Under the pieces are notes generated by a model, which searched no databases, was not told the origin of the DNA, and saw nothing but the letters and a program-made list of their open reading frames with translations. A stretch of 17,433 nt of DNA, from positions 1-17,433 of the forward strand of contig JBBDIU010000111.1 of NCBI GenBank assembly GCA_040880205.1. The letters run 5' to 3'. The first letter of the stretch is position 1; every line of letters begins with the position of its first letter. The DNA is from WACF01 sp040880205. GTDB taxonomy: Bacteria > Pseudomonadota > Gammaproteobacteria > Pseudomonadales > Cellvibrionaceae. Positions 1 through 7,621 of the stretch are shown piece after piece. Made by a program: the position numbers and the translations under genes.

Positions 1-3
1 CGT

Positions 4-80
4 CGTCAGCAGGGATGCTGGCGCCGAGCCTACAGGGATGTATTCACGGCGCGTCACAGCAGTGAATACCGGACTCCTGT
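4..80. repeat. REP-like double palindromic element behind sufS
   Basis: Two adjacent hairpins lie in the non-coding DNA just downstream of sufS. The first pairs 4-11 with 16-23 (CGTCAGCA/TGCTGGCG, one G-T pair, 4-nt loop). The second pairs GTATTCAC at 40-47 with GTGAATAC at 62-69 perfectly, and is extended by ACAGG at 32-36 with CCTGT at 76-80 across small bulges. Paired palindromes at the end of an operon are typical of REP/BIME-type intergenic repeats, which can protect mRNA 3' ends or bind gyrase. That it is repeated elsewhere in the genome is inferred from its form, since only one copy is in the window. No T tract follows in the sufS direction, so it is not a standard intrinsic terminator. 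Confidence 0.55.
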
Positions 81-120
81 CCGAGCACGGCACTTCAGCA
101 CACCACTATTTTTTCCATTT

Positions 121-1392
121 TCAGCCTAATAGCGTTTTTGCTTTGTGCAATGCCACAAACAAAAAATCAATCTCTTCCAAGGTGTTATACAACGAAAACG
201 AAGCCCTTGCCGTACCCGGCACAGCAAGGCGACTCATCAAGGGTTCCGCACAATGATGACCGGTACGAATCGCAACACCTTGCCGATCCAGCAAAAATCC
301 AACATCCGCCGGATGACCTTCCGTCATCACAAAACTCAGCACACCAATTTTTTCCCGCGCCGTACCAATAATGCGCAAGCCGTCAAAAGCCTCCGCCTGT
401 TCGGTGGCACTTTTCATCAGCGCGCGCTCGTGGGCCATTACCGCCGGCATATCCAAGGCGCGAAACCATTCGATGGCCTTGCCCATGCCAATGGCACCGG
501 CAATGTGCGGGGTACCCGCCTCAAAACGGCCGGGCAATTCGCCCCAGATGGCTTCTTCATAAGTCACGCTGGCAATCATCTCGCCGCCGGTTTGCCATAT
601 CGGCCATTCCGCCAGCAGTTCTTCCCGCCCCCACAGCACACCGATGCCCGTGGGACCAAATAACTTGTGCCCGGAAAAAGCGTAAAAATCGCAACCCAGG
701 GATTGCACGTCCACCGGCTCGTGAGCAACGCCCTGAGCGCCGTCGATCATCACCCAGGCATTGACCGCTTTCGCCTGTCGGCACAGCTCCTGAATAGGAT
801 TGATAGTGCCCAAGGCGTTGGAAATATGGGGCAACGCAACCATTCGGGTGCGCTTGTTCAGCAGCTTTTCGAAAGCCGGCAAATCCAGCTCGCCACTGTC
901 ATTAATGGGCGCAATCATCAATGCCGCGCCCGCGCGCTTGCAGGCCTGTTGCCAGGTTACCAGATTGGCGTGATGCTCCATCTGGGTAACCAATACCTCG
1001 TCACCCGGCTTCAACAGTTGCGCGGCGCCATGGGTCACGATGTTAATGGCTTCCGTGGTGCCGCTGGTCCAAATAACTTCCCGGCGCGAGTTAGCGTTAA
1101 TAAATGCCGCGACGGTGTCCCGTGCATTCTCGTAGCGCTGGGTGGCTTCGTCCGCGAGGCGGTGGGCGCCGCGATGCACATTGGCATTGCAGGTGGAATA
1201 GTAATCGCTGATCGCATCGATAACGCATTGCGGTTTTTGCGTGGTAGCCGCATTATCCAGGTACACCAAGGGCTTGCCATCGATCGTTCGCGACAAAATG
1301 GGAAACTGTGACCGAATCGCATGCACATCGAAAGTCGGGATAGCGGCCTGCGATACGGTATTCGCTTGGGCATTGGCTGGTACTTTCACCAC
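121..1392 (-). CDS. sufS: SufS, group II cysteine desulfurase
   Basis: A PLP-dependent enzyme that converts L-cysteine to L-alanine and passes the sulfur as a persulfide to the SUF scaffold in the cytoplasm. The protein is 423 aa, close to the usual SufS size of about 406 plus a short N-terminal extension. The PLP lysine is Lys243 in the SGHKLFGPTG motif. The catalytic cysteine is Cys381 in RTGHHCAEPL, the arrangement of group II (SufS/CsdA) enzymes, which need an activating partner. The start is GTG at 1392, with AGGA five bases upstream overlapping the sufD stop; a second GTG follows directly, so the true start could be one codon later. It is the last gene of the operon and lies 7 bp after sufD. 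No sufE or sufU follows before the window ends, so its sulfur-accepting partner must be encoded elsewhere or further left. Confidence 0.95.
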   Translation of the reverse strand: MVKVPANAQANTVSQAAIPTFDVHAIRSQFPILSRTIDGKPLVYLDNAATTQKPQCVIDAISDYYSTCNANVHRGAHRLADEATQRYENARDTVAAFINANSRREVIWTSGTTEAINIVTHGAAQLLKPGDEVLVTQMEHHANLVTWQQACKRAGAALMIAPINDSGELDLPAFEKLLNKRTRMVALPHISNALGTINPIQELCRQAKAVNAWVMIDGAQGVAHEPVDVQSLGCDFYAFSGHKLFGPTGIGVLWGREELLAEWPIWQTGGEMIASVTYEEAIWGELPGRFEAGTPHIAGAIGMGKAIEWFRALDMPAVMAHERALMKSATEQAEAFDGLRIIGTAREKIGVLSFVMTEGHPADVGFLLDRQGVAIRTGHHCAEPLMSRLAVPGTARASFSLYNTLEEIDFLFVALHKAKTLLG

Positions 1393-1399
1393 AATAATC

Positions 1400-2662
1400 C
1401 TACTTCACGTCCATCGCGGCGAAGCGCTTGCGTAATTGTGGACGCAACCACTCCGCCAGTGTCTGGTTGGGCATTTGCTCAACCAGCTCATTGATAAAAC
1501 CAAAATTCAGCATAACCTGCGCCTGATTGCGGCTAATGCCGCGACTTTGCAAATAATAGAGCGCGTGCTTGTCGATCTCCGCCACCGTCGCACCGTGGGC
1601 ACAGCGCACATCGTCGGCATAGATTTCCAATTCGGGCTTGGTGTTGATCGTGGCCTTGTCGGACACCAGCAGGTTGCGGTTATTCAACTCCGCCACGGTC
1701 TTTTGCGCATAACGATGAATGTGAATACGGCCGTTAAATACCGCCCGTGCCCTGTCCGCCACGATACCGCGTACGTTTTCCTCGGTGGTTCCGCGAGGCA
1801 CGGCGTGTTCGACGGTACTGTGCAAGTCGAACAGCTCGGTGCCATCGAGCAAATAAATCGCGTTCAATTTGGCGAAGGCGTTTTCGCCAGCATGAGTGAT
1901 GTCCGTGTCGAGCCGCGACAAGCTGCTGCCAAAGCCCACGATGGTACTGTTCAGTTCACTATCGTCCGCTAAATTAAAATGACTGCCGCCTACGGCCATG
2001 GCTTCACCCGTTTGCATGGCAAAGCGGTAGTGTTCCATTTTAGCCTGGGACTCAATCATGTATTCGGCGAAGCTGGTGTTAAAGCTCGGCTGATTGCCGA
2101 CAACCTGCTCGACAATCGTCACTCTTGCCTTTGCGCCAACCCGAACCAGTACGCGCGAATGTGCTTCCGCACTTTCTGACACCAGGTGGACAATGCGCAG
2201 CGGGCGTTCGATGGCGACCTCGGGCACGATTTCAATCAGCAGACCGTCCACCGCCAACACATCGTTAACCAGACCGAACAAATGCCGCTCAGGTTTCACG
2301 CTACCAAAGAGTTCCCGCGCGCGGGCTTGCTGGTTGGCGTCGGCGTTGCGCAGCGCCGTGAAGGTCAGGCCCGCCGGCAATTCAGCGATGGATAGTTCCG
2401 CGCTGAATTCTCCGTCGATCAATACCAAGTCAATACTGTCCAGGCCGGTGATTGAGTCCAGCACCGGAAACTCGCGGTTGGCGGCCACCCGGCTTAGTTC
2501 GCTGCGTTCCAAGGCGGTTACCGGGGTGTATTTCCAGGCTTCCGTCTTGCGCGTGGGCCATTCGGCATTGCGCAGCAGTGCCAGGGATTCCCGACGTTGG
2601 GGTGCCAGCCAATCGTGCACGTCCGCCGCACGGGCGAGGGCATTATCCAGCCACTGGCTCAT
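1400..2662 (-). CDS. sufD: SufD, Fe-S scaffold subunit
   Basis: Subunit of the SufBCD complex, on which nascent iron-sulfur clusters are built; SufD pairs with SufB through the beta-helix core and supports iron entry. The protein is 420 aa (E. coli SufD 423). It has the N-terminal helical region, then the long beta-helical SufBD core from about residue 150, and the C-terminal helical part. His356, in RCAHGATVAEID, corresponds to E. coli His360, a residue known to be needed for cluster assembly. The sequence PTRKTEAWKYTP near residue 36 is the usual SufD N-terminal signature. The ATG overlaps the sufC stop in a 4-base ATGA (2659-2662), which implies translational coupling with sufC and matched amounts of the two proteins. 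Confidence 0.95.
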   Translation of the reverse strand: MSQWLDNALARAADVHDWLAPQRRESLALLRNAEWPTRKTEAWKYTPVTALERSELSRVAANREFPVLDSITGLDSIDLVLIDGEFSAELSIAELPAGLTFTALRNADANQQARARELFGSVKPERHLFGLVNDVLAVDGLLIEIVPEVAIERPLRIVHLVSESAEAHSRVLVRVGAKARVTIVEQVVGNQPSFNTSFAEYMIESQAKMEHYRFAMQTGEAMAVGGSHFNLADDSELNSTIVGFGSSLSRLDTDITHAGENAFAKLNAIYLLDGTELFDLHSTVEHAVPRGTTEENVRGIVADRARAVFNGRIHIHRYAQKTVAELNNRNLLVSDKATINTKPELEIYADDVRCAHGATVAEIDKHALYYLQSRGISRNQAQVMLNFGFINELVEQMPNQTLAEWLRPQLRKRFAAMDVK

Positions 2663-3453
2663 GCCAGGCGCTCCCGGGCTTGCTCCGCATCGCCATTCTG
2701 CTCGGGACCCTTGCGTTCGGCGAGCCAGGCATAACCTTGCGCTTCCAGTTCGTGCGCCAGCGACGCATCACCGCTTTTCACTATCTTGCCATCGGACAAG
2801 ACGTGTACGTAGTCCGGCTTGATAAAATCCAGCAGGCGCTGGTAGTGAGTGACCACGATAAAACTTCGCTCCGGTGAACGCTGACTGTTGACACCTTCCG
2901 CCACCATTTTAAGCGCGTCGATGTCCAGGCCGGAATCCGTTTCGTCGAGGATGCACAACTTCGGCTTCAGCATCAGCATTTGCAGAATTTCGTTGCGTTT
3001 CTTCTCGCCGCCGGAAAATCCTTCGTTAACGCCGCGCTTGAGAAAGCTTGCCGGCAGATCGACCTGCTTGCAGGCCTCGCGCGCCAGGCGCAGAAAATCG
3101 GCGGAACTCATGGGCTCTTCGCCGCGAGCGTTATACTGCGCATCCACCGCGGCTTTGAGAAACTCCAGGTTGCTCACGCCGGGAATTTCCACCGGATACT
3201 GAAACGCCAGGAACAACCCCGCGCGGGCGCGATCTTCAGGTTCCAGTTCCAGAAGGTTCCTACCATCCATAGTTACGGAGCCCTGGTCCACCGAGTAACC
3301 CTCGCGACCGGACAACACGTAACCCATGGTACTTTTACCCGAACCGTTAGGGCCCATGATCGCGTGCACCTCGCCCGGCTTCACCGCCAAATTAAGGCCT
3401 TTGAGAATCGCATTCCCATCAACACCGGCCACCAAATTTTCAATCAACAACAT
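2659..3453 (-). CDS. sufC: SufC, ABC-type ATPase of the SUF complex
   Basis: Cytoplasmic ATPase that binds SufB and SufD and drives the conformational change that opens their interface for cluster assembly; it is related to ABC transporter ATPases but acts without a membrane partner. All nucleotide-binding elements are present: Walker A GPNGSGKST at 34-42, Q-loop FQYP at 84-87, signature FSGGEKKR at 146-153, Walker B CILDET at 167-172, and the H-loop His203. The protein is 264 aa, longer than E. coli SufC (248) because of a polar C-terminal tail from about residue 248. The start ATG at 3453 has an AAGG Shine-Dalgarno eight bases upstream. The gene is separated from sufB by a 53-bp spacer holding a heptamer repeat, and overlaps sufD by 4 bases. 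Confidence 0.96.
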   Translation of the reverse strand: MLLIENLVAGVDGNAILKGLNLAVKPGEVHAIMGPNGSGKSTMGYVLSGREGYSVDQGSVTMDGRNLLELEPEDRARAGLFLAFQYPVEIPGVSNLEFLKAAVDAQYNARGEEPMSSADFLRLAREACKQVDLPASFLKRGVNEGFSGGEKKRNEILQMLMLKPKLCILDETDSGLDIDALKMVAEGVNSQRSPERSFIVVTHYQRLLDFIKPDYVHVLSDGKIVKSGDASLAHELEAQGYAWLAERKGPEQNGDAEQARERLA

Positions 3454-3470
3454 AGTTAAAACCTTGTCTC

Positions 3471-3498
3471 GTTACCTGTTACCTGTTACCTGTTACCT
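3471..3498 (-). repeat. 4x tandem 7-bp repeat between sufB and sufC
   Basis: Four perfect copies of GTTACCT (plus strand; AGGTAAC in the operon's sense) fill 28 bp of the 53-bp spacer. The array starts 8 bases after the sufB stop and ends ahead of the sufC ribosome binding site. Each sense-strand unit carries TAA. The copies are identical, so copy number may vary by slippage, which would change the sufB-sufC spacing. Confidence 0.9.
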
Positions 3499-3506
3499 GA
3501 AAACTG

Positions 3507-4943
3507 TTATCCCACCGAGCCTTCAAGGCTAATCTCCAGTAGCTTGCCGGCTTCCACCGCAAACTCCATGGGCAATTCCTTGAAAACCTGCTTACAAAAA
3601 CCGTTAACAATCATTGATACCGCTTTTTCCGGATCGATGCCACGCTGCCGACAAAGAAACAGCTGATCATCGCTGACTTTCGACGTGGTCGCCTCGTGCT
3701 CCACGATCGCACTGGCGTTGCGGCTCTCCACATAGGGAAAGGTGTGTGCGCCACACTGATCGCCAATTAACAGGGAATCGCATTGTGTATAGTTGCGCGC
3801 GCCGGCCGCGCCGGGGTTCATGCGCACCAGACCGCGATAGCTGTTGTTGCTGCGCCCGGCGGAAATTCCCTTGGAAATAATGGTGGAACGGGTGTTCTTG
3901 CCGAGGTGGATCATCTTGGTGCCGGTATCCGCCTGCTGCTTACCACGGGTTAGGGCTACCGAATAAAATTCACCAACGCTGTTGTCACCGCGCAAAATGC
4001 AACTGGGGTATTTCCAGGTAATGGCCGAGCCGGTTTCCACCTGGGTCCAGGATATTTTCGCATTGCGATGACATTCGCCGCGCTTGGTGACGAAGTTGTA
4101 AATACCGCCGCGACCTTCTTCGTCGCCGGGATACCAGTTTTGCACCGTGGAGTATTTAATTTGCGCATCGTCGAGAGCGACCAGTTCCACCACCGCCGCG
4201 TGCAATTGATTTTCGTCCCGCTGGGGCGCGGTGCAGCCTTCCAGGTAACTGACGTAACTGCCCTCTTCCGCGATAATCAAGGTGCGTTCGAACTGGCCGG
4301 TATTCTGTTCGTTAATGCGGAAATAGGTGGACAGTTCCATGGGGCAGCGGACGCCCTTGGGGATGTACACGAAGGAACCGTCGGTAAACACCGCACAGTT
4401 CAAGGCCGCGTAGTAATTGTCCCGTTGCGGCACCACACTGCCCAAGTATTTTTGTACCAACTCCGGGTACTCTCGAATGGCTTCGGAGATGGGGCAAAAA
4501 ATAACACCCGCCTCGGCGAGCTTTTCCCGAAAGGTGGTCACTACCGATACCGAATCGAACACCGCATCCACCGCAACACCGGCCAACATCTGCTGTTCCG
4601 CCAGGGGGATGCCCAGTTTTTCGTAGGTACGCAACAGCTCCGGGTCCACCTCGTCCAGGGACTTGGGCTTGTCGTTCATGGTTTTGGGCGCGGAATGGTA
4701 GGAAATCGCCTGGAAATCAATGGGCGGATATTCCACGTGCGCCCATTTGGGTTCGTCCATTTGTTGCCAAATACGAAAGGCCTTCAGCCGCCACGCGAGC
4801 ATCCAGTCGGGTTCGCGCTTGATGGCGGAAATGCGATAAATCACATCCTCGTCCAGACCGGGCGGAAACGTTTCCGATTCAATATTGGAAACAAAGCCTG
4901 CCTCGTATTCGCGCTTTAATGCTCTGTCGATTTGCTCAGTCAT
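3507..4943 (-). CDS. sufB: SufB, Fe-S scaffold subunit
   Basis: Main scaffold subunit of SufBCD; it receives persulfide sulfur from the desulfurase and carries the nascent cluster before transfer to target proteins. The protein is 478 aa (E. coli SufB 495). Cys388 in NYTQCDSLL corresponds to E. coli Cys405, and Glu417 in EHEATTSK to Glu434, both reported as important for cluster formation. The N-terminal motif YEAGFVSNIESETFPPGL and the C-terminal MIVNGFCKQVF are standard SufB signatures. The ATG at 4943 has only a weak GAG as ribosome site, but no upstream in-frame start fits better. It is preceded by a 53-bp gap from iscS and followed by the heptamer array and sufC. The length and all core motifs indicate an intact gene. 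Confidence 0.96.
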   Translation of the reverse strand: MTEQIDRALKREYEAGFVSNIESETFPPGLDEDVIYRISAIKREPDWMLAWRLKAFRIWQQMDEPKWAHVEYPPIDFQAISYHSAPKTMNDKPKSLDEVDPELLRTYEKLGIPLAEQQMLAGVAVDAVFDSVSVVTTFREKLAEAGVIFCPISEAIREYPELVQKYLGSVVPQRDNYYAALNCAVFTDGSFVYIPKGVRCPMELSTYFRINEQNTGQFERTLIIAEEGSYVSYLEGCTAPQRDENQLHAAVVELVALDDAQIKYSTVQNWYPGDEEGRGGIYNFVTKRGECHRNAKISWTQVETGSAITWKYPSCILRGDNSVGEFYSVALTRGKQQADTGTKMIHLGKNTRSTIISKGISAGRSNNSYRGLVRMNPGAAGARNYTQCDSLLIGDQCGAHTFPYVESRNASAIVEHEATTSKVSDDQLFLCRQRGIDPEKAVSMIVNGFCKQVFKELPMEFAVEAGKLLEISLEGSVG

Positions 4944-4996
4944 ACTACTCGATCATCTGTTCGGTAAATTTTTCCGTCGCCTATCTGACGAAACAT

Positions 4997-6145
4997 TCAA
5001 GCTGCCTGTAATTGCAATACGGTCCGACGGATGGATTCCACCGCCCGCTCAATGTCCTCGCGCGTGGTAAAACGCCCCAGGGAAATTCGCAACGCGCTGA
5101 GGGCATCCGCATCGCTCACGCCCATGGCCTTTAGCACATAGGAAGGTTCCATACTTGCCGAGGTACAGGCCGAACCGGTGGACACCGCAATGTCGCGCAA
5201 GGACAGCAGCAGGGTTTCCCCATCGATGCCGGAAAAACACAAATTCAGGTGGCTGGAGCTAACCTGATGGCTACTGCCATTGCGTTTTAGGCCCGGCAAG
5301 TCGGCGATGCCTTCCCACAATGAATCGCGCAACTCGGCAATTCTCGCGGATTCCCGCGCGCGATTTTCCACCGCCAACCGGGCCGCTTCGCCCGTGCCCG
5401 CTATCTGGTGGGTGGGCAAGGTGCCGGAGCGCAAACCGCGCTCGTGGCCACCACCGTGAATAAGCGGTGCAACCCGCCGCTGGACAGAACGACGCAGATA
5501 CAAAGCGCCGACGCCTTTGGGGCCGTAGAATTTGTGGGCCGACAGGCTGAGCAAATCGGCCTTTAAAGTTTCCACGCCGAGATCCAGTTTGCCTACTGCT
5601 TGAGCGGCATCCACGTGAAATAGAACATTCGCGTCCCGGCAGATGCCACCGATCTCGGCAATGGGATTCACCGTTCCGATCTCGTTGTTCACGTACATCA
5701 GGCTGACCAGCCGGGTATCGGGGCGCAGCGCCTCCCGCACCTGGTCAGCGCTGATCAAGCCCTCCCTGTCCGGCTTGAGCCAGGTAATTGCCACGCCGCG
5801 CGCTTCCAGCCATTTGGCTGTGTCGATTATCGCCTTGTGCTCAATAATCGAGGTAAGCAAATGTCCCTGAAAGTTGAAGGGCTCAAATACACCTTTCAGC
5901 GCCAGGTTGTCGGACTCGGTCGCGCCACTGGTCCAGACAATTTCGCGCGGATCACAGGCCAGTAAATCGGCCACCTGCCGCCGGGCCAGTTCCACCTTCT
6001 CCTCGGCCTGCCAGCCGTAGACGTGGGAGCGGGAGGCCGGATTGGCAAAGGTGCCCTCCAGCGTGAGGCAATCAGCCATTACTGCGGCGACTTTTGGATC
6101 CACCGGCGTTGTGGCGGCGTAGTCCAGATAAATAGGCTTACTCAT
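4997..6145 (-). CDS. iscS: IscS-like group I cysteine desulfurase
   Basis: PLP-dependent enzyme releasing sulfur from L-cysteine for Fe-S clusters and probably also for thiolated tRNA and cofactors. The protein is 382 aa. The PLP lysine is Lys205 in SAHKFYGPKG, and the catalytic cysteine is Cys327 in STGSACTSASMEPS, in the flexible loop typical of group I (IscS/NifS) enzymes. These positions are one off from E. coli IscS Lys206/Cys328. E. coli IscS has 404 residues, and its extreme C terminus contacts the scaffold IscU; this protein stops at LQLQAA and lacks that tail. No iscU is present in the operon. The gene sits directly behind iscR with a 44-bp gap and a poor ribosome site. It may feed SufBCD, IscU encoded elsewhere, or tRNA thiolation; the sequence does not decide between these. 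Confidence 0.92.
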   Translation of the reverse strand: MSKPIYLDYAATTPVDPKVAAVMADCLTLEGTFANPASRSHVYGWQAEEKVELARRQVADLLACDPREIVWTSGATESDNLALKGVFEPFNFQGHLLTSIIEHKAIIDTAKWLEARGVAITWLKPDREGLISADQVREALRPDTRLVSLMYVNNEIGTVNPIAEIGGICRDANVLFHVDAAQAVGKLDLGVETLKADLLSLSAHKFYGPKGVGALYLRRSVQRRVAPLIHGGGHERGLRSGTLPTHQIAGTGEAARLAVENRARESARIAELRDSLWEGIADLPGLKRNGSSHQVSSSHLNLCFSGIDGETLLLSLRDIAVSTGSACTSASMEPSYVLKAMGVSDADALSALRISLGRFTTREDIERAVESIRRTVLQLQAA

Positions 6146-6189
6146 AGCGTGGCTTAATCAACCAAAAGCTTAAATAGACAAGGGGGCGG

Positions 6190-6654
6190 CTATATGAGGT
6201 GCAGGTTCTGCTCTTTGTCCTGAGCTTCCTGGCGCTCGGACACCGATTTTACCTCCTGGCGCTCCACCAGGCTGGCCAGGCTGATTCCGCTCAGGAACTG
6301 ATGAATTTGTTCACTGAGGTCGCACCACAAGTAGTGCGTGAGACAGACCTGCCCTTTCTGGCAGTTGCCGGCGCCGCCGCAGTTGGTGGCATCGATGGAT
6401 TCGTTCACCGCATCGATGATCTGCGCCACGAATATCTGGTCCGCGCCTCGGCTCAGGCGATAACCACCGCCGGGGCCGCGTACACTATTCACTAGCGCGT
6501 TTTGCCGCAACTTGGAAAACAGCTGCTCCAGATAGGAAAGTGATATTTCCTGTCGCTTGGAAATATCGGCCAGACTGATGGGCCCACGGTCGGCATGCAG
6601 GGCCAAGTCCAGCATTGCGGTAACCGCATAGCGGCCTTTGGTGGTTAGTCGCAT
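6190..6654 (-). CDS. iscR: IscR, Fe-S sensing Rrf2-family regulator
   Basis: Dimeric winged-helix transcription factor of the Rrf2 family that uses a [2Fe-2S] cluster to sense Fe-S supply and, in its cluster-bound form, represses its own operon. Numbered from the ATG at 6654 the protein is 154 aa and begins MRLTTKGRYAVTAMLDLALH, as IscR proteins do. The cluster ligands Cys92, Cys98, Cys104 and His107 fall at exactly the E. coli positions, so it should be an authentic IscR and not a cluster-free relative. An in-frame GTG two codons upstream would overlap the Shine-Dalgarno GAGGAG, which sits five bases before the ATG; the ATG was therefore chosen. It is the first gene of the isc-suf operon, with two IscR operators 57 bp upstream, so autoregulation is very likely. 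Confidence 0.96.
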   Translation of the reverse strand: MRLTTKGRYAVTAMLDLALHADRGPISLADISKRQEISLSYLEQLFSKLRQNALVNSVRGPGGGYRLSRGADQIFVAQIIDAVNESIDATNCGGAGNCQKGQVCLTHYLWCDLSEQIHQFLSGISLASLVERQEVKSVSERQEAQDKEQNLHLI

Positions 6655-6702
6655 GACCACTCCTCTTCGTCGACTCGATGGTTCGTCTACTCAATGCGCT
6701 TG

Positions 6703-6731
6703 ATTATCTTATAACCAAGTATTTTGGTCAA
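6703..6731 (-). promoter_or_regulatory. Sigma70-type promoter of the iscR-suf operon
   Basis: On the minus strand, TTGACC (6726-6731) and GATAAT (6703-6708) are separated by exactly 17 bp and each matches the sigma70 consensus at five of six bases. Transcription would begin near 6696, giving a leader of roughly 40 nt before the iscR ATG. The proximal IscR operator contains the -35 box and most of the spacer, so bound IscR would block RNA polymerase. Confidence 0.8.
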
Positions 6732-6735
6732 CTAT
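6711..6735 (-). promoter_or_regulatory. Proximal IscR type 1 operator
   Basis: A 25-bp imperfect palindrome. In the minus-strand sense it begins ATAGTTGACC, has a central AAAAT, and ends ACTTGGTTAT. This fits the known IscR type 1 pattern (ATA half-site, YYGAC core, A/T-rich centre, mirrored half-site) with a few deviations. It overlaps the -35 box and spacer of the iscR promoter, as expected for autorepression by cluster-bound IscR. Confidence 0.8.
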
Positions 6736-6760
6736 ATAACTGAGTATTTTACTCAACTAT
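6736..6760 (-). promoter_or_regulatory. Distal IscR type 1 operator
   Basis: A second 25-bp site directly abutting the first with no gap. In the minus-strand sense it begins ATAGTTGAGT, has the same AAAAT centre, and ends ACTCAGTTAT. Both core half-sites have changed together (GAGT on one side, ACTC on the other), so the palindrome is better preserved than in the proximal copy. Two type 1 sites side by side are also found at the E. coli iscR promoter. Confidence 0.78.
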
Positions 6761-6803
6761 TAGCCGTGGTTCGGGTCCAAGCTGTGCGGACGGCGGCTAA
6801 TAG
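6757..6803. repeat. 10-bp perfect inverted repeat beside the IscR operators
   Basis: CTATTAGCCG at 6757-6766 is perfectly mirrored by CGGCTAATAG at 6794-6803, with a 27-nt loop that holds a second short stem (GTCC 6775-6778 with GGAC 6788-6791). The left arm shares four bases with the distal IscR operator. It lies upstream of the iscR promoter and about 165 bp upstream of the divergent redoxin gene. No T tract follows on either side, so a terminator is unlikely; a further protein-binding site is possible. Confidence 0.7.
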
Positions 6804-6967
6804 AGTGAAAATCGGCGATCTGCGCAGCGCGCGCTGGGGCGAGGCGCTGCCACTCGGGTGAATGGCCGGGATTCAGCTCCCTTTGTTAAATTATGTTAGC
6901 CCCCGCCTTCCCGTTTCGGCCGGTACTGTACAATCAGTGCTGACCCTTACACGACAAGGAGCTAAAG
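6804..6967 (+). other. Leader region of the redoxin gene
   Basis: This half of the divergent spacer is GC-rich at first, with a perfect 12-bp palindrome CAGCGCGCGCTG at 6825-6836, and then more mixed. A candidate -10 box TACAAT lies at 6929-6934, but no good -35 is found at the right distance, so the redoxin promoter is uncertain. An AAGGAG Shine-Dalgarno stands just before the ATG at 6968. No open reading frame is convincing here. Confidence 0.45.
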
Positions 6968-7621
6968 ATGAGAATTACCGATAACTCCTTCGCCGGCGGT
7001 CCCTGGTTTGTAGTCCTGGCGTTGTTTTTTGCCGCTCAATCGTTGGCCGGCAAGTTCAATTCGGTAATCGACATCGGCGATCCGCTACCTGCCTTCGAGA
7101 ATCTACCCACTGTTTTGGGTACCGCCCTTTCCTCGGATGACATAAAAGAAGATGTGGTGGTGCTGGTATCCCTGGCCAATAGCTGTCCCTTCTCACGCGG
7201 CATCGAAAAAGACCTGATCGCACTGGCGAATAAATTCAAGGACGAGTCGGTCCAGATCGTCGCCATGAGTTTTAATATCAACAGGCTGGATCAAATGCCA
7301 GCCATGCAGGAACGCGCCGCGGAAATCGGTTTTAACTTTGCCTATTTACGTGATGAAAGCCAGAAACTGGGTCGCGCCCTGGGTACTTCCGTCACGCCCG
7401 AATTTTTCGTTTTTGATCAGGATCGCAAACTGGTCTATATGGGCCTACTACATAACTCACCGGCTATGGAACAAGAACCTGGCAAATCGGTTTATTTGCG
7501 TGGCGAGCCCAAGGATTTTTATGTTGAAAACGCCATTGCCAGCGTGCTGGCTGGCAAGAAGGTTGATGTCGGGGAGACTAGCGCCTATGGCTGCACCGTG
7601 GAGTATTACAATGGTCTGTAA
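6968..7621 (+). CDS. Exported redoxin (AhpC/TSA-like thioredoxin fold)
   Basis: A 217-aa thioredoxin-fold protein of the redoxin/AhpC-TSA type. The first 28 residues form a probable Sec signal peptide (hydrophobic stretch about 12-26, likely cut after SLAG), placing it in the periplasm. The active-site loop is SLANSCPFSRG, with Cys73 followed by PFS, so the second cysteine of a classical CxxC is missing. A second cysteine, Cys209, lies near the C terminus in YGCTVEYY, a feature shared with the family of redoxins bearing an NxCP loop. The cis-proline is probably Pro144 in SVTPEFFVFD. It may reduce peroxides or act as a thiol-disulfide partner; the exact substrate cannot be read from sequence. 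The start ATG has AAGGAG six bases upstream. The next gene overlaps its end by 11 bp, implying co-expression. Confidence 0.85.
   Translation: MRITDNSFAGGPWFVVLALFFAAQSLAGKFNSVIDIGDPLPAFENLPTVLGTALSSDDIKEDVVVLVSLANSCPFSRGIEKDLIALANKFKDESVQIVAMSFNINRLDQMPAMQERAAEIGFNFAYLRDESQKLGRALGTSVTPEFFVFDQDRKLVYMGLLHNSPAMEQEPGKSVYLRGEPKDFYVENAIASVLAGKKVDVGETSAYGCTVEYYNGL

Noticed and set aside
145..1311. Long plus-strand frames opposite sufS
   Set aside because: They mirror sufS, whose active-site motifs are intact; their translations show no domain.
7338..7610. Open frame upstream of the thioredoxin lipoprotein
   Set aside because: It is a shadow of the redoxin gene in another frame; the lipobox signal peptide begins only at 7611.
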